Source: Rahnella sikkimica (GTDB lineage Bacteria; Pseudomonadota; Gammaproteobacteria; Enterobacterales; Enterobacteriaceae). From it: 64,000 bases of DNA. Each line of letters opens with the position of its first letter. Positions within the stretch are counted from its first letter, which is position 1. The translations under genes and the position numbers were made by a program. Below the pieces are notes generated by a model that saw nothing but the letters and a program-made list of their open reading frames with translations, was not told where the DNA came from and made no database searches. Positions 1 to 8,935 of this stretch are shown here, one piece after another. Location: contig NZ_CP019062.1 in NCBI RefSeq assembly GCF_002951615.1, forward strand, positions 1,364,001 to 1,428,000, in the 5' to 3' direction.

Positions 1-724
1 TTATTGACAGCGCGTGGTATTCAAAAGACTGCCCTGCCGTTTTTTCCATTTCCTTAAGCCTGGTTAACTGAGCGGCATCATTCACATCTTCAATGGCAGC
101 CCGGTATGCTACAGACGCGGCAGAGAACACCTCCCATTCGCTAAGCAATTTTATATGTTCAGTCTTTCCTTTCTGAAAAGCATCGTCTTTGTAATCTTGC
201 TGCTCGTAATATTTACTTAATGGGTTAATGACTTTGGCAATGCTGACAACGGAATGAATATAAGAAACAGCAGCACTGTCTATAGGTTCGAGGGGCGGCT
301 GCAATTTCGCAACAACTTCTATCTCAGTATTACAGGGGATAATATTTTGTGCGATGAGGGGATATATTCCATAAACAATATTTTCCTTGCCTGTCGGGCC
401 TTGTTTCACGTCTTCTAACCAGGATGCATAACGTTCGACGCTACGGTAAACACTACTGTCCACCACATTAAAGCACCGGATGTAAGTCTCCATTTTTTGG
501 GCAATTATTTCTTCCGGCGTGATACTTTGCTCAGCGACTTTCGCTTCGCTCAGGGGGGCATCAGCTTTCTTCTCTGTAGTTGCTGTTTGCGGAGTCTGTG
601 CCGTTTTCGGCGCATTTTCAGAAACGCTAATCTCCGTTTTCTTATCGTCACAGCCTGTAATAGCAAAGGCCAGTGAGGAAATGATCGCCGCACATACCAT
701 TCCATTGTAATTCATAATATTCAT
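1..724 (-). CDS. YiiG-like DUF3829 lipoprotein, 3' end cut by window edge
   Basis: The minus strand is open from an ATG at 724 to the window edge, giving 241 complete codons and no stop. The N-terminus has a short hydrophobic stretch followed by a lipobox (ITGC, then DDKK), so the product should be an acylated lipoprotein. A Thr/Ala/Pro/Lys-rich linker follows, then an alpha-helical-looking domain. The start, the CDDKK motif and the overall layout resemble E. coli YiiG (DUF3829); no function is known. A second in-frame ATG lies at 715. AGGAG is 3 bases before the first ATG and 12 before the second, so the start is uncertain. Base composition is AT-richer than in the genes from 1.5 kb on. The family call is from memory of YiiG. 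Confidence 0.7.
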   Translation of the reverse strand, partial: MNIMNYNGMVCAAIISSLAFAITGCDDKKTEISVSENAPKTAQTPQTATTEKKADAPLSEAKVAEQSITPEEIIAQKMETYIRCFNVVDSSVYRSVERYASWLEDVKQGPTGKENIVYGIYPLIAQNIIPCNTEIEVVAKLQPPLEPIDSAAVSYIHSVVSIAKVINPLSKYYEQQDYKDDAFQKGKTEHIKLLSEWEVFSAASVAYRAAIEDVNDAAQLTRLKEMEKTAGQSFEYHALSI

Positions 725-976
725 TAACTCCTGTAAGTGTAATTAAAAACAGAACCGTCTTTATTTCCCAATATTCTTATTTATAGAAACCTCCTTTCTT
801 AAATAGTTAACCCCACCCTATTAAAACAAATTCATATACAAGCTGGATGATAGGCGATTGGGTTCTCATAACAAATATGAATAAATAAGAAAGATATAAA
901 CTCAATGCATTTTAATTCGCGAGTGATTATAATAACAACCCACAAAAAATGATTTTTAATTCACCAGAGATATTTA
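725..976. other. AT-rich divergent intergenic region
   Basis: This stretch lies between the divergently transcribed lipoprotein gene and the membrane protein gene. It is strongly AT-rich and probably holds the promoters of both. No convincing palindrome or known operator was seen. Confidence 0.4.
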
Positions 977-1420
977 ATGAAAAAACCTTTATGCGTTTGG
1001 TGTGTGTTACTGATTCTTTCAGTCCTGACACTATTCACACTTTCTGTTAATTTATATTGGTTTGTGTCTAATCTGATCTTACTTGTTAAATATCCGTATT
1101 TTAAATTTACTTTGTTTTTCAGACTATCCTTTCTACTGAGAGTAATGGTGACCACTTTAATAATTTGGTCATTCATCGCTGTCTTAAAAAGAAAAAAACA
1201 TGCACGTAAATCAGCTGTTACCGCATTAATGTTAATGCTGGCCTTCTTTGCTTACAGTCATTTTTCTGTCAGCGCCCCCCCACTTCTCTCCTATGACAAT
1301 GAAGCACAGGAACTGGGTGCAGTTTTGGGAGCCGTTATTGAAGTGTTAGGGTATTTAGTCATAGTGCTCCGCTTTATGTTTTCAAAAGACTCGAAAGCTT
1401 ACTTCTCAGCCAGCCAGTAA
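977..1420 (+). CDS. Hypothetical four-helix membrane protein
   Basis: The 147-residue product has four hydrophobic segments at about residues 5-40, 45-72, 80-97 and 112-135. Basic loops (LKRKKHARK) lie between the second and third. It has no catalytic motif and I do not recognise the family; small DUF2569-type membrane proteins have a similar layout, but this is a weak likeness. Codons are AT-rich (many TTA, ATT, AAA), unlike the GC-rich genes that follow, which could mean recent acquisition together with the neighbouring lipoprotein gene. The ATG at 977 is preceded by AGAG 8 bases upstream. Confidence 0.55.
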   Translation: MKKPLCVWCVLLILSVLTLFTLSVNLYWFVSNLILLVKYPYFKFTLFFRLSFLLRVMVTTLIIWSFIAVLKRKKHARKSAVTALMLMLAFFAYSHFSVSAPPLLSYDNEAQELGAVLGAVIEVLGYLVIVLRFMFSKDSKAYFSASQ

Positions 1421-1561
1421 TCTGATTGCCTGGTCAGTGGCAGCCCGAGGTTTTAGAGGCTTCAGCGGTAAAATGTCTCACAGAACCAAACCCGCCGTTG
1501 ACGCCTCCTCCCGATGCGCTATGCTCAAACCTTGCTTATTTCATTAGCGCGCTTACCTTCT

Positions 1562-3007
1562 ATGAGCTTCTTCGCAAACAAAAAACTCTCGCTGCCGCCA
1601 GGTTCCGCACTGCCGTTACTGGTGGCGGGCGCGTTCTTTATGGAAAATCTGGATGCCACGGTGATTGTCACCGCGCTGCCACAGATGGCGAAAGATTTCG
1701 GTGTGCATCCGGTCGATATGAATATCGGCGTGTCGGCGTACATTCTGACGCTGACGGTATTTATTCCCGCCAGCGGCTGGATCGCTAACCGGTTTGGCAC
1801 GCGTAACGTCTTTTCGCTGGCGCTGATCCTGTTCACCCTCGCGTCACTGTTATGTTCAGCCAGCGTCAGTCTCGGCACGTTTACCGCCGCCCGTATGTTG
1901 CAGGGGTTTGCCGGCGCGCTGATGGTGCCGGTCGGACGACTGGTGGTACTGAAAAATACCCAAAAATCCGATCTGATCCGCGCTATCGCAACGATTACCT
2001 GGCCTGGTCTGGTCGCGCCGATCCTCGGGCCGCCGCTGGGCGGGTTTATTACGACGTATGCCTCCTGGCACTGGATATTTCTGCTCAATCTGCCGCTCGG
2101 GATTATCGCACTGATGTTCAGCCGTAAGCTGATCCCGCAGGTTGCGGGGCAGAAAGGCGTACCGTTTGATATCACCGGTTTTGTGCTGACCGGCGCAGCG
2201 TGTCTGGGGTTAATCTTCGGGCTGGATATGTTTAATCAGGACGCCATTAGCTGGAAACCGGTGACGATGGTGGGCGGCGCGGTGATCGTCGGGGCGCTGG
2301 CAGTCTGGCATTCAAAACGGGCGGCACACCCGCTCCTGCCGCTGGGGGCGCTGAAAATTAAAAGTTACGCGGTCACGATTTACGGCGGTTCACTGTTTCG
2401 CGTGGCTATCGGCGCCCTGCCGTTTTTACTGCCGCTGATGTTCCAGCTGGGTTACGGCATGAACGCGTTTGATGCCGGGCTTTTGGTGCTCGCCGTCTTC
2501 GCCGGTAATCTGGCGATGAAGCCATTTACCTCGCCGATTTTGCACCGCTTCCGGTTTAAGTCGATTATGCTGGTTAACGGTCTGCTCAATTCTGCGACGA
2601 TATTTGCCTGCGCGTTGCTGACGCCGGAGGTGCCAACCGCCATCACGTTGCTGTTGCTGTTCGCCAGCGGCATGACCCGTTCGATGCAGTTCACCGCGCT
2701 CAATACCCTGGCCTTTTCGCAGGTTCCGCCAGAACAAATGGGCGGCGCGAATACGTTATTTAACACCGCACAGCAGCTTTCAACCGGGCTGGGCATTGCC
2801 ATCGGCGCGCTTTCCCTGCGCATCGCGGAACATTTTTTACCGGCCAGCGCCGGGCTGCAAACCGGCACTTTCCACATCGCTTTTATTATTATCGGGGTGT
2901 TTTCTCTGGCAGGAACCCTCGACAGCCTGACGCTCGACCCTACAGCGGGCGATGAATTACGCCGCAAAAAAGAATCTGTACCCCAACCGGCTTCGTCAGG
3001 AAAATAA
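1562..3007 (+). CDS. MFS multidrug efflux transporter, DHA2 (14-helix) type
   Basis: Major facilitator superfamily protein of about 481 residues. Helix 1 carries the family signature around FFMENLDATVIVTALP. The motif A region follows as SGWIANRFGTRNVF. A proline/glycine-rich motif C follows near LVAPILGPPLGGF. This order is typical of proton-driven drug exporters such as HsrA and EmrB; substrate unknown. An in-frame stop lies at 1499-1501, so the start is between 1502 and 1562. ATG 1514 would add 16 residues without family resemblance, and neither ATG has a clear ribosome site, so ATG 1562 is preferred by protein layout. The gene stands about 50 bases before the aldo/keto reductase gene and may share its transcript. 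Confidence 0.8.
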   Translation: MSFFANKKLSLPPGSALPLLVAGAFFMENLDATVIVTALPQMAKDFGVHPVDMNIGVSAYILTLTVFIPASGWIANRFGTRNVFSLALILFTLASLLCSASVSLGTFTAARMLQGFAGALMVPVGRLVVLKNTQKSDLIRAIATITWPGLVAPILGPPLGGFITTYASWHWIFLLNLPLGIIALMFSRKLIPQVAGQKGVPFDITGFVLTGAACLGLIFGLDMFNQDAISWKPVTMVGGAVIVGALAVWHSKRAAHPLLPLGALKIKSYAVTIYGGSLFRVAIGALPFLLPLMFQLGYGMNAFDAGLLVLAVFAGNLAMKPFTSPILHRFRFKSIMLVNGLLNSATIFACALLTPEVPTAITLLLLFASGMTRSMQFTALNTLAFSQVPPEQMGGANTLFNTAQQLSTGLGIAIGALSLRIAEHFLPASAGLQTGTFHIAFIIIGVFSLAGTLDSLTLDPTAGDELRRKKESVPQPASSGK

Positions 3008-3055
3008 TGGCGTTGCCAAACTGAAATTTAGTATCCGATAAATGGAGAAAAACCC

Positions 3056-4120
3056 ATGGAATACCGTCTGTTAGGCCATTCCGGCCTGAAAGTTTCAGTT
3101 CTCAGCCTGGGCACCATGACGTTTGGTGGTCAGGGGAAATTCGCAAAAACCGGCCAGACCGACGTCAGTGCCGCACAGCGCCAGATTGGCCTGTGTCTGG
3201 ATGCCGGTATTAACTTATTCGATACCGCCGACGTTTATTCAGGCGGTGAATCGGAAGTGATTCTGGGCAAAGCGCTGGGCAGTCAGCGTCATGACGTGCT
3301 GGTTGCCAGCAAAGCCCGCTTCCCGATGGGCGATGGCCCGAACAATCGCGGTTCTTCACGGCACCATATTCTGCGCGCCTGCGAAGCCAGCCTGAAGCGT
3401 CTGAATACGGATTATCTGGATTTATATCAGTTACATGAATGGGACGGTCAGACGCCGCTGGAAGAAACGCTGCGCGCGCTCGACGATCTGGTCAGCAGCG
3501 GCAAAGTGCGTTATGTCGGTGTCTCCAACTTTTCCGCGTGGCATGTGATGAAAACGCTGGGCGTGGCGGCGGCAAATCACTATATCCGTCCGGTCAGTCA
3601 GCAAATCCATTACACCTTGCAGGCGCGTGAAGCCGAATACGAACTCCTGCCGGCGGCACACGATCAGGGGCTGGGCGTTCTTGTCTGGAGCCCGCTGGCC
3701 GGTGGCCTGCTTTCCGGTAAATACCGCCGTAATCAGGCCGCGCCCGAAGGTACACGCCATCTGGCTGACTGGGGCGAACCGCCGGTGCGTGATGAAAATG
3801 CGCTGTATGACGTGGTGGATGTTCTGGTAGATATCGCCGGGCAACGCGGTGTTTCTGCGGCGCAAATCGCGCTGGCGTGGCTGATTGCGCGCCCGCAGGT
3901 GACGTCGGTGATTGTCGGCGCGCGTAACGACACCCAGTTGCAGGACAACCTGCTCGCCGCAGATTTAATCCTGAATAGCGAGGAAATTGAAAGGCTTAAT
4001 AAAGTCAGCCAGTTGCCGCTTCTTTACCCTTACTGGCATCAGGCGCAGACCGCGCCGGACCGGCTTTCTGCAGCCGATTTGTCACTGATTGCGCCTTATT
4101 TGAAAAAACCATCGTCATAA
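3056..4120 (+). CDS. Aldo/keto reductase
   Basis: NADPH-dependent aldo/keto reductase of 354 residues with the full catalytic tetrad: Asp56 and Tyr61 (FDTADVY), Lys86 (VASKARF) and His127 (LHEWDG). The cofactor-binding C-terminal part is present (SVIVGARN near residue 285). The physiological substrate is unknown. GGAG lies about 10 bases before the ATG. A strong terminator follows the gene, so this is the last gene of a probable MFS-AKR unit. Only 48 bases separate it from the transporter gene, which fits an export-and-detoxify pair, but that is inference. Confidence 0.85.
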   Translation: MEYRLLGHSGLKVSVLSLGTMTFGGQGKFAKTGQTDVSAAQRQIGLCLDAGINLFDTADVYSGGESEVILGKALGSQRHDVLVASKARFPMGDGPNNRGSSRHHILRACEASLKRLNTDYLDLYQLHEWDGQTPLEETLRALDDLVSSGKVRYVGVSNFSAWHVMKTLGVAAANHYIRPVSQQIHYTLQAREAEYELLPAAHDQGLGVLVWSPLAGGLLSGKYRRNQAAPEGTRHLADWGEPPVRDENALYDVVDVLVDIAGQRGVSAAQIALAWLIARPQVTSVIVGARNDTQLQDNLLAADLILNSEEIERLNKVSQLPLLYPYWHQAQTAPDRLSAADLSLIAPYLKKPSS

Positions 4121-4149
4121 AAGGTCATCGCAATAAAATGATACCAAGT

Positions 4150-4183
4150 CAGACCGGCATCGGCTGCCGGTCTGGTTATTTTT
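4150..4183 (+). terminator. Rho-independent terminator after the aldo/keto reductase gene
   Basis: A perfect 10-base stem (CAGACCGGCA / TGCCGGTCTG) with a 5-base loop is followed by GTTATTTTT. It lies 29 bases after the stop codon of the aldo/keto reductase gene. Confidence 0.85.
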
Positions 4184-4294
4184 GTGTTAATACTTATAGC
4201 GTTTCTTTTTCTGCACGCCGTGCGCGTGCAGACGCGTTCATTTTTGATTCGATTTTATTTCATTCTATTTATTTAAATACTAAGGAATACCGGG

Positions 4295-5044
4295 ATGATT
4301 ATTTTTGTGACCGGCGCGACCGCCGGATTTGGCGCTGAAATCGCGCGCCGCTTTGTCAAAGAAGGCCATAAAGTGATTGCCTCTGGCCGCCGTAAAGAGC
4401 GTCTGGACGACCTGAAAGCGGAGCTGGGTGACGCGCTGTATACCGTTGAACTGGATGTCACCAACCGGGCTTCCATCAAAGATGCCATCGACAGCCTGCC
4501 TGCTGAGTGGAGCAACATTGACGTGCTGGTCAATAACGCCGGTCTGGCGCTCGGTCTGGAAAAAGCCGACAAAGCGTCGCTGGAAGACTGGGACAAAATG
4601 ATCGACACCAACACCAAAGGTCTGGTGTACATGACCCGCGCCGTCCTGCCGGGCATGGTTGAACGCAACACCGGCCATGTGATTAACATCGGTTCAACGG
4701 CGGGCAACTGGCCGTATGCCGGTGGCAACGTGTATGGCGCGACCAAAGCCTTCGTCCGTCAGTTCAGCCTGAACCTGCGTACCGACCTGCATGGCACTCA
4801 CGTTCGCGTGACCAATATCGAGCCGGGCCTGTGTGGCGGAACGGAATTCTCCAACATCCGCTTTAAAGGTGATGACGAGAAAGCCAGCAAAACCTACGAC
4901 AAGACCAACCCGCTGACGGCAAAAGACGTCGCCGAATCCGTGTTCTGGGTTTCCACATTGCCTGAGCACGTGAACATCAACAGCATCGAGATGATGCCTG
5001 TCAGCCAGTCTCTGGCCGGTTTGCAGGTTCACCGCGAAGACTGA
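4295..5044 (+). CDS. ydfG: NADP-dependent 3-hydroxy acid / L-allo-threonine dehydrogenase
   Basis: Classical short-chain dehydrogenase of 249 residues, very close to E. coli YdfG along its whole length. YdfG oxidises L-allo-threonine, serine and 3-hydroxy acids and reduces malonic semialdehyde in the cytoplasm. The cofactor motif TGATAGFG is at residues 6-13, NNAG at 80-83, and the catalytic Ser134, Tyr147 and Lys151 are in place. AAGGA lies about 12 bases before the ATG. The gene is monocistronic, between two terminators, and convergent with the purine permease gene. Confidence 0.95.
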   Translation: MIIFVTGATAGFGAEIARRFVKEGHKVIASGRRKERLDDLKAELGDALYTVELDVTNRASIKDAIDSLPAEWSNIDVLVNNAGLALGLEKADKASLEDWDKMIDTNTKGLVYMTRAVLPGMVERNTGHVINIGSTAGNWPYAGGNVYGATKAFVRQFSLNLRTDLHGTHVRVTNIEPGLCGGTEFSNIRFKGDDEKASKTYDKTNPLTAKDVAESVFWVSTLPEHVNINSIEMMPVSQSLAGLQVHRED

Positions 5045-5065
5045 TCAGACATTGTGATTCACATG

Positions 5066-5090
5066 AAAAGCAGCTCCGGCTGCTTTTTTT
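5066..5090 (+). terminator. Rho-independent terminator after ydfG
   Basis: The hairpin AAAAGCAGC-TCCG-GCTGCTTTT runs straight into seven T residues. It starts 22 bases after the ydfG stop codon. Confidence 0.9.
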
Positions 5091-5113
5091 ATTGCGCGCT
5101 TTCTGCCAGAAAT

Positions 5114-5147
5114 AAAAAAAGGCGCGGTAGTCAAACCCGCGCCTTTT
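5114..5147 (-). terminator. Rho-independent terminator of the purine permease gene
   Basis: Read on the minus strand, a stem of GGCGCGG paired with CCGCGCC is followed by seven T residues. It lies 17 bases after the permease stop codon. Confidence 0.85.
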
Positions 5148-5163
5148 CCGACCCGCAGAGCGG

Positions 5164-6459
5164 TTACGCGCTCAGCCAGCCCAGTTTGATCACGAACAGA
5201 ATCGACAGCACGATTAGCGCTGAATTCAGTTCACGCCAGCGGCCGGTCAGCAGTTTTGCCAGCGTCCAGGTGATGAAACCAAACGCGATACCGTTCGCAA
5301 TGGAATACGTGAACGGCATGGTCAGCGCAGTCACGGTGACCGGTGCGGCAACAGTAATGTCTTTCCAGTCGATTTCAGCCAGACCAGAGGTCATCAGAAC
5401 TGCGATGAACAGCAGAGCAGGTGCGGTGGCGAATGCCGGAACGCTTCCTGCCAGCGGTGCGAAGAACAGGCTCAGCAGGAACAGGATCGCGACCACGATA
5501 GCCGTCAGACCGGTACGTCCACCGGCGCTCACGCCCGCCGCAGATTCGATATAACTGGTGGTGGTTGATGTCCCCAGCAATGAACCGAACAACGCAGCCG
5601 CACTGTCCGCGACCAGCGCACGGCCCATTTTAGGGATATTGCCATCTTCGTCCGCCAGACCTGCGCGTTTGGTGACGCCGATCAGGGTGCCGGAGTTATC
5701 AAACACGTCAACAAACAGGAATGCGAACACGACGCTGATCAGCGAAACGTTGAATGCGCCTTTGATGTCCAGCTGCATAAAGGTTGGTGCGATGGAAGGT
5801 GGCATGGACATCACGCCGCCAAACGGTGAGTAACCCAGCGCAATCGCCAGAACCGTCACAGCCAGCACGCCAATCAGCACCGCGCCAGTCACTTTACGCG
5901 CTTCCAGTACTACAATCAGAATGAAACCGAGCATCGCAAACAGCGGACCCGGCTTGGTCAGGTCGCCCAGACCCACCAGCGTGGCCGGGTTAGCAATCAC
6001 AATACCGGCGTTTTCCAGCGCAATCAGCGCCAGGAATAACCCGATACCGGCCGCAATCGCCGAACGCAATGGCAGTGGAATGCTGCGGATGATCCATTCA
6101 CGGATTTTGAAAATCGACAACGCGAAGAAAATACACGCGGAAAGGAAAACGGCACCCAGCGCGATCTGCCAGGTGTAACCCATATGCAGCACGACGGTGT
6201 AGGTGAAGAAAGCGTTTAACCCCATGCCCGGCGCCAGTGCAATCGGGTAGTTGGCGATAAAGCCCATCAGTGCGGAACCGATTGCGGCAGCAAGACACGT
6301 TGCCACGAAAACCGAGCCTTTATCCATCCCCGTCGCGCCCAAAATGGACGGGTTAACGAACAGAATATAGGCCATTGCTAAAAATGTCGTCAGTCCTGCC
6401 ACAATCTCAGTCCGCACGTTAGTACGGTGAGCTTTTAACTTGAATAGTTTTTCTAACAT
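5164..6459 (-). CDS. NCS2-family adenine/hypoxanthine/guanine permease (AzgA group)
   Basis: Inner-membrane purine:proton symporter of 431 residues with about 13 hydrophobic segments. Family hallmarks are the N-terminal TEIVAGLTTFLAMAYI, the helix 3 motif ALAPGMGLNAFFTYTVV and the substrate-site segments FVDVFDNSGTLIGV and SYIESAAGVSAGGRTGLTA. The IGVT-AGLADE stretch is closer to adenine permeases of the PurP/AdeP type than to guanine permeases of the GhxP type. The N-terminal third also resembles Bacillus PbuG, so the substrate could be adenine, guanine or hypoxanthine. It is divergent from a LysR-type regulator gene, a common arrangement when the regulator controls its neighbour. Confidence 0.85.
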   Translation of the reverse strand: MLEKLFKLKAHRTNVRTEIVAGLTTFLAMAYILFVNPSILGATGMDKGSVFVATCLAAAIGSALMGFIANYPIALAPGMGLNAFFTYTVVLHMGYTWQIALGAVFLSACIFFALSIFKIREWIIRSIPLPLRSAIAAGIGLFLALIALENAGIVIANPATLVGLGDLTKPGPLFAMLGFILIVVLEARKVTGAVLIGVLAVTVLAIALGYSPFGGVMSMPPSIAPTFMQLDIKGAFNVSLISVVFAFLFVDVFDNSGTLIGVTKRAGLADEDGNIPKMGRALVADSAAALFGSLLGTSTTTSYIESAAGVSAGGRTGLTAIVVAILFLLSLFFAPLAGSVPAFATAPALLFIAVLMTSGLAEIDWKDITVAAPVTVTALTMPFTYSIANGIAFGFITWTLAKLLTGRWRELNSALIVLSILFVIKLGWLSA

Positions 6460-6786
6460 GAGAAGGCATCTCTTGGTCGCGTGATCACTTCAACCGGGTG
6501 ATCAAAAGCGCACGCTTGTTATTAGTGTTGTTTTTCAAAACACGCACGCACGCCAGCAGGTCGAATGCCACAATTCGCACCCCTTCTGTCCAAAGAAAAG
6601 CGGCTCACGTGCTAAACGTGTTTTGACGAACCCTGTCATTACCCTTTTTGACCTTCTTTGCGCAGAGATTTGCGCATAAACAATCTGAGGTGATTGTTTA
6701 CAAAGGCCATCGCACAATCTAGGAAAAATGAGTGATGCAGTCCATAATAGATATCTCACTTATTCACTGCATAAATTAGTACACCT
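6460..6786. promoter_or_regulatory. Divergent promoter region, purine permease and LysR gene
   Basis: The 327 bases separate the two divergent starts and probably carry both promoters and the LysR site. No open frame or convincing known operator was seen. A PurR-like stretch near 6610 was considered and rejected. Confidence 0.45.
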
Positions 6787-7692
6787 ATGTCTCCCTTCTC
6801 CCGTTTTTCGCAATATTTTACCGAAGTCGCCCGAACAGGAAGTTTGCGCAAAGCGGCGGAAGCGCTGCACGTCTCTGCTTCAGCCATTAACCGGCAGATT
6901 TTACAGGCCGAACAGACTCTGGAAACGCCGCTGTTTGAGCGCCTGCCGACCGGCCTGAAACTGACGTCCGCCGGTGAGATTTTGTTCGATGATATCCGCC
7001 GCTGGCGAAAAGAATTTTCCCGCACCCGCGAACGCTTTGATGAAATTCAGGGGTTGCGGCGCGGACATGTCACGATTTCCATTATCGCGGCGCTCAGTGA
7101 AGGAATTATGGCGCAGCTGATTGCCGAAGTCGGCGCGGAACATCCTTACCTTACGTTTGATATCCGCATTGAAGACAGCCGGAATATCAGCGAACAGGTC
7201 AGTGCGGCGGAAGTGGATTTTGGCCTGCTGCTCGACCCTATCGAGCATACCGGGCTGGAAGTGCAGGCGTTTGCGGAGTTGCCGATTGGCATCGCGATGC
7301 CGGTCGGGCATGAACTTTCGCGTCAGGAATCGCTTTCGTTCAGCGATATCGCGGCTTACCGGCAGATAATTCCGTCGGAACCGCTGATGGTGAACGCCCG
7401 CGCGAAGCTGCTGTACAACCGTTATCAGTTGCTGGATACGCCGTCGATTGTCTGTAATGACGTGCGCATGATGCGTGAACTTATCCGCAAAGGGGCCGGT
7501 GTGGGGGTGCTGAGTTTGCTTGACGTATTGCCTGACTTGCAGGAAAACCGGCTGGCGTTTGTGCCCTTGCAGGGACGCAGCGCCAAACCGCTGACGCTCG
7601 CGCTGTGCGTTGCGCCGCGCCGTCAGCTTTCCCGCGCCGCGCAGATTGTGATTCAGAAAGTGATCGTAATGATGGAACAACTGTCGCAGTAA
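6787..7692 (+). CDS. LysR-type transcriptional regulator
   Basis: The 301-residue protein has the LysR helix-turn-helix at about residues 5-64 (TGSLRKAAEALHVSASAINRQI) and a periplasmic-binding-like effector domain from about residue 90 to 290. The effector is unknown. It is divergent from the purine permease gene, which is its most likely target by position. The start is the ATG at 6787. The stop is only 2 bases from the stop of convergent ynfA, so the two 3' ends abut with no terminator between them. Confidence 0.85.
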   Translation: MSPFSRFSQYFTEVARTGSLRKAAEALHVSASAINRQILQAEQTLETPLFERLPTGLKLTSAGEILFDDIRRWRKEFSRTRERFDEIQGLRRGHVTISIIAALSEGIMAQLIAEVGAEHPYLTFDIRIEDSRNISEQVSAAEVDFGLLLDPIEHTGLEVQAFAELPIGIAMPVGHELSRQESLSFSDIAAYRQIIPSEPLMVNARAKLLYNRYQLLDTPSIVCNDVRMMRELIRKGAGVGVLSLLDVLPDLQENRLAFVPLQGRSAKPLTLALCVAPRRQLSRAAQIVIQKVIVMMEQLSQ

Positions 7693-7694
7693 TT

Positions 7695-8021
7695 TTACGC
7701 CGTTTTCCAGCCAGAAATGATAATCAGCATCCCGGCCAGCGCCACACAAGCGCCGAGCCAGTCGGTGGTGCTGAGTTTCACGCCATCGACAAACCGCAGC
7801 CACAACATCGCCGTCATCACATATACCCCGCCGTAAGCCGCATACACCCTGCCGCTGGCCGCCGGATGCAGCGTCAGCAACCAGACAAACGCCGCCAGAC
7901 TCAGCGCCGCCGGGAAAAGCAGTAATACGTTGCCACCTTTACGCAGCCAGAGATACGGCAGAAAACAGCCGATAATTTCCGCCAGCGCGGTCGCAAAGAA
8001 CAGTAAAGTCGTTTTGAGCAT
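7695..8021 (-). CDS. ynfA: Small inner-membrane protein YnfA
   Basis: The 108-residue protein has four membrane helices and matches the YnfA/UPF0060 family over its full length, including [15 protein letters not shown] and [12 protein letters not shown]. The fold is related to small multidrug resistance transporters; the function is not settled. It lies between the LysR gene (convergent) and ynfB (divergent), as part of an ynfA-ynfB-ynfD block whose order matches E. coli without speG and ynfC. Confidence 0.9.
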   Translation of the reverse strand: MLKTTLLFFATALAEIIGCFLPYLWLRKGGNVLLLFPAALSLAAFVWLLTLHPAASGRVYAAYGGVYVMTAMLWLRFVDGVKLSTTDWLGACVALAGMLIIISGWKTA

Positions 8022-8082
8022 AGGAATCGCCAGGTTTACAGTCGTAAGTTAAACATGAATTCAACCCGTTAGCAGGCTTTGG

Positions 8083-8110
8083 GTGACGTGACTCTGAGTG
8101 ATGTTATAAT
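8083..8110 (+). promoter_or_regulatory. Predicted sigma-70 promoter of ynfB
   Basis: A perfect -10 box TATAAT at 8105-8110 is preceded, with a 16-base spacer, by GTGACG (4 of 6 matches to TTGACA) at 8083-8088. The ynfB start codon is 46 bases downstream of the -10 box. This is by eye only. Confidence 0.45.
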
Positions 8111-8155
8111 TGAAAGTATTCGCCTGAGCGATGTGTAAATTAAAAGGATTAGCTA

Positions 8156-8509
8156 ATGAATACAACGTTTTTACGCCGTTTACTGCCTGTTGCGCTTCTG
8201 GTGATGACAGCTAGCTGGCAGGCACCTGCGCTGGCATCCACCAACTGTGCGGGCGGAACCTGTGTCTTTGGCGGCAGCGGCAATGACGCCATGTCCAATG
8301 AAGAAGCGCGCCAGAGCAAAGAGCAATGGAACGAAACTCAGCGTCTGCGGGCGTTGAAAAACCAGCGCGCAGAAAAAGAATATTCCAAGTACGATAATGC
8401 TATGGACCAGCGTGATAAATGCAATGCCAGCCAGAATATCAACGCGTACTGGGAAGATAACACCCAGCGCTGCCTCGACCGCCGCACTGGCCGTACCGTA
8501 ATGCCGTAA
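8156..8509 (+). CDS. ynfB: Periplasmic DUF1283 protein YnfB
   Basis: The 117-residue protein has a signal peptide (about residues 1-27, cleavage near PALA-STN). Its mature part matches E. coli YnfB in the KEQWNETQRLR, DKCNASQNINAYWE and CLDRRTGR blocks. The function is unknown. Cys residues in the last two blocks could form a disulphide in the periplasm. It lies upstream of ynfD on the same strand with a 99-base gap, and has a good promoter of its own. Confidence 0.9.
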   Translation: MNTTFLRRLLPVALLVMTASWQAPALASTNCAGGTCVFGGSGNDAMSNEEARQSKEQWNETQRLRALKNQRAEKEYSKYDNAMDQRDKCNASQNINAYWEDNTQRCLDRRTGRTVMP

Positions 8510-8608
8510 TAAATTCTTTCCACCCTTTTCCTGCCCGGCAGCGGCTAATTCTGCCGCTGTCTCTCTCTGCTAAAATCATTAATACACTGTTTCTCATAAA
8601 AGGAATGA

Positions 8609-8908
8609 ATGATGAAAAAGACACTCTTAGCTGGCCTTGCGATCATGATGTTAGCGCCGCTGGCCGTTCAGGCTGCCACCTGTGAAAGCGTGAAAGCGGA
8701 TATCACCCAGAAAATCGTCGCCAACGGTTTGCCGGAATCCGGCTTTAAGCTCGATATCGTCCCGAACGATCAGGCGGATCAGGCCGGTGGTCAGGTTGTG
8801 GGTCATTGCGGGAATGATACGCAGAAGATTATCTACACGAAGACCGCTGGCGCGGATGATGCGACAGCAGCGAGTCCTAAGACGGGGACAAGCCAGGATT
8901 CTCAGTGA
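8609..8908 (+). CDS. ynfD: Periplasmic DUF1161 protein YnfD
   Basis: The 99-residue protein has a signal peptide ending near VQA-ATC. The conserved DUF1161 core follows: TCESVKADITQKIVANGLPESGF, then VPNDQADQAG-QVVGHCGNDTQKI. It matches E. coli YnfD. Two Cys residues, at the start and middle of the core, are likely disulphide-bonded. The C-terminal tail is low-complexity. AAGGA lies about 7 bases before the ATG. The first repeat composite of the window begins directly after the stop codon. Confidence 0.88.
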   Translation: MMKKTLLAGLAIMMLAPLAVQAATCESVKADITQKIVANGLPESGFKLDIVPNDQADQAGGQVVGHCGNDTQKIIYTKTAGADDATAASPKTGTSQDSQ

Positions 8909-8935
8909 TATCAGACCGGATATCACGGTACGGTT

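Noticed and set aside
1525..2175. 216-residue open frame antisense to the MFS gene
   Set aside because: Shadow of the GC-rich transporter gene; the plus-strand frame has clear family motifs and this one has none.
6606..6626. PurR-box-like sequence upstream of the purine permease
   Set aside because: Alignment with the PurR consensus needs a gap, and the palindrome is not kept.
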